A stretch of 5,761 nucleotides of DNA, taken from NCBI GenBank assembly GCA_035513175.1, contig DATKCN010000235.1, positions 1 through 5,761 of the forward strand, given 5' to 3'. How positions within the stretch are numbered: position 1 is the stretch's first letter; each line of letters opens with the position of its first letter. The notes under the pieces were generated by a model that worked only from the letters and a program-made list of their open reading frames with translations, had not been told where the DNA came from and searched no databases. This document shows positions 5,448 through 5,761 of this stretch, one piece after another. The DNA is from DATKCN01 sp035513175 (GTDB lineage Bacteria > Chloroflexota > Chloroflexia > Thermomicrobiales > CFX8). The position numbers were made by a program, and so were the translations under genes.

Positions 5448-5761
5448 ATGCCCTACGCGACGGTAAATGGTCTGACGATGTACTACGAGGAGCATGGACT
5501 GCCCAGCGGCCCGCCGCTCGTCCTGTTGCACGGGTTCACCGGAACCAGCGCCTCGTGGGCGCCGCAACTGCAGGTCTTTGGTGCCCACTACCGACTGGTC
5601 GCCCCGGACATGCGCCTGCACGGGCGCACGAACAATCCCGCTGGCTTGGCGGCCATGAACCATCGCCAATTCGCGCGCGATGTCATCGCCTTGTGCCAGG
5701 CGCTGGGCATCGAGCGCGCGAGCTTCTGCGGCGAGAGTTCCGGTGCGATGCAACTGCTCAC
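5448..5761 (+). CDS. Alpha/beta hydrolase, 5' part (runs off the window)
   Basis: The first 104 codons are present and the frame is open to the window end. The protein starts MPYATVNGLTMYYEEHG, the usual entry of the alpha/beta hydrolase fold (AB hydrolase-1 type). LLHGFTGTS (about residues 26-34) is the oxyanion-hole HG motif. PDMRLHGRT (about 53-61) corresponds to the common PDLRGHGRS loop. GESSGAM (about 95-101) is the nucleophile elbow G-x-S-x-G, with the first serine of the SS pair as nucleophile. The catalytic acid and histidine would lie beyond the window. There is no signal peptide, so it is likely cytoplasmic. The substrate cannot be told: the family includes esterases, haloperoxidase-like enzymes, C-C hydrolases and epoxide hydrolases. 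It lies 271 bp after the GGDEF-EAL stop and probably has its own promoter. Confidence 0.9.
   Translation, partial: MPYATVNGLTMYYEEHGLPSGPPLVLLHGFTGTSASWAPQLQVFGAHYRLVAPDMRLHGRTNNPAGLAAMNHRQFARDVIALCQALGIERASFCGESSGAMQLL

Overview
The window is GC-rich DNA (by eye in the mid-60s percent) that most resembles a Chloroflexota genome of the Thermomicrobia/Sphaerobacter kind. That guess rests on the large ATPase-TPR-LuxR regulator, the codon bias and the gene mix. No ribosomal or other marker gene is present, so the taxonomy is inference.

Layout. Bases 1-370 hold no convincing gene but are packed with repeats and dyads: three copies of the box CGTCGTCT (126-133, 151-158, 343-350), an attC-like long stem (151-241), a 30-bp palindrome (214-243) and two perfect hairpins (266-289, 313-343). 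On the minus strand follow a small membrane or secreted protein gene (371-685, 104 aa) and, upstream of it in the same direction, a 781-aa ATPase-TPR-LuxR regulator (852-3197) with a readable promoter and ribosome binding site. A 521-bp gene-free stretch (3198-3718) carries that promoter and a second copy of the 30-bp palindrome (3327-3356). Divergently on the plus strand lies a GGDEF-EAL protein (3719-5176) with a damaged GGDEF motif and an intact EAL domain. After it come a relic of an AAA ATPase resembling TniB/IstB transposition proteins (about 5162-5367) and the 5' part of an alpha/beta hydrolase gene (5448 to the window end).

How it fits together. The regulator and the small protein gene form a same-strand pair, possibly co-transcribed, with a two-hairpin tail after the small gene. 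The EAL protein probably breaks down cyclic di-GMP. No functional link between it, the regulator and the hydrolase can be shown from sequence alone.

The most unusual signal is the pair of 30-bp palindromes (27/30 identical, same orientation) bracketing the regulator/small-protein locus at a spacing of 3,113 bp. The left copy is the right end of a longer fold whose outer boxes match the integron attC core consensus (RYYYAAC / GTTRRRY). Whether this is a recombination cassette, a decayed mobile element or a pair of operators cannot be settled here. The transposition-ATPase relic shows that mobile DNA has passed through the neighbourhood.
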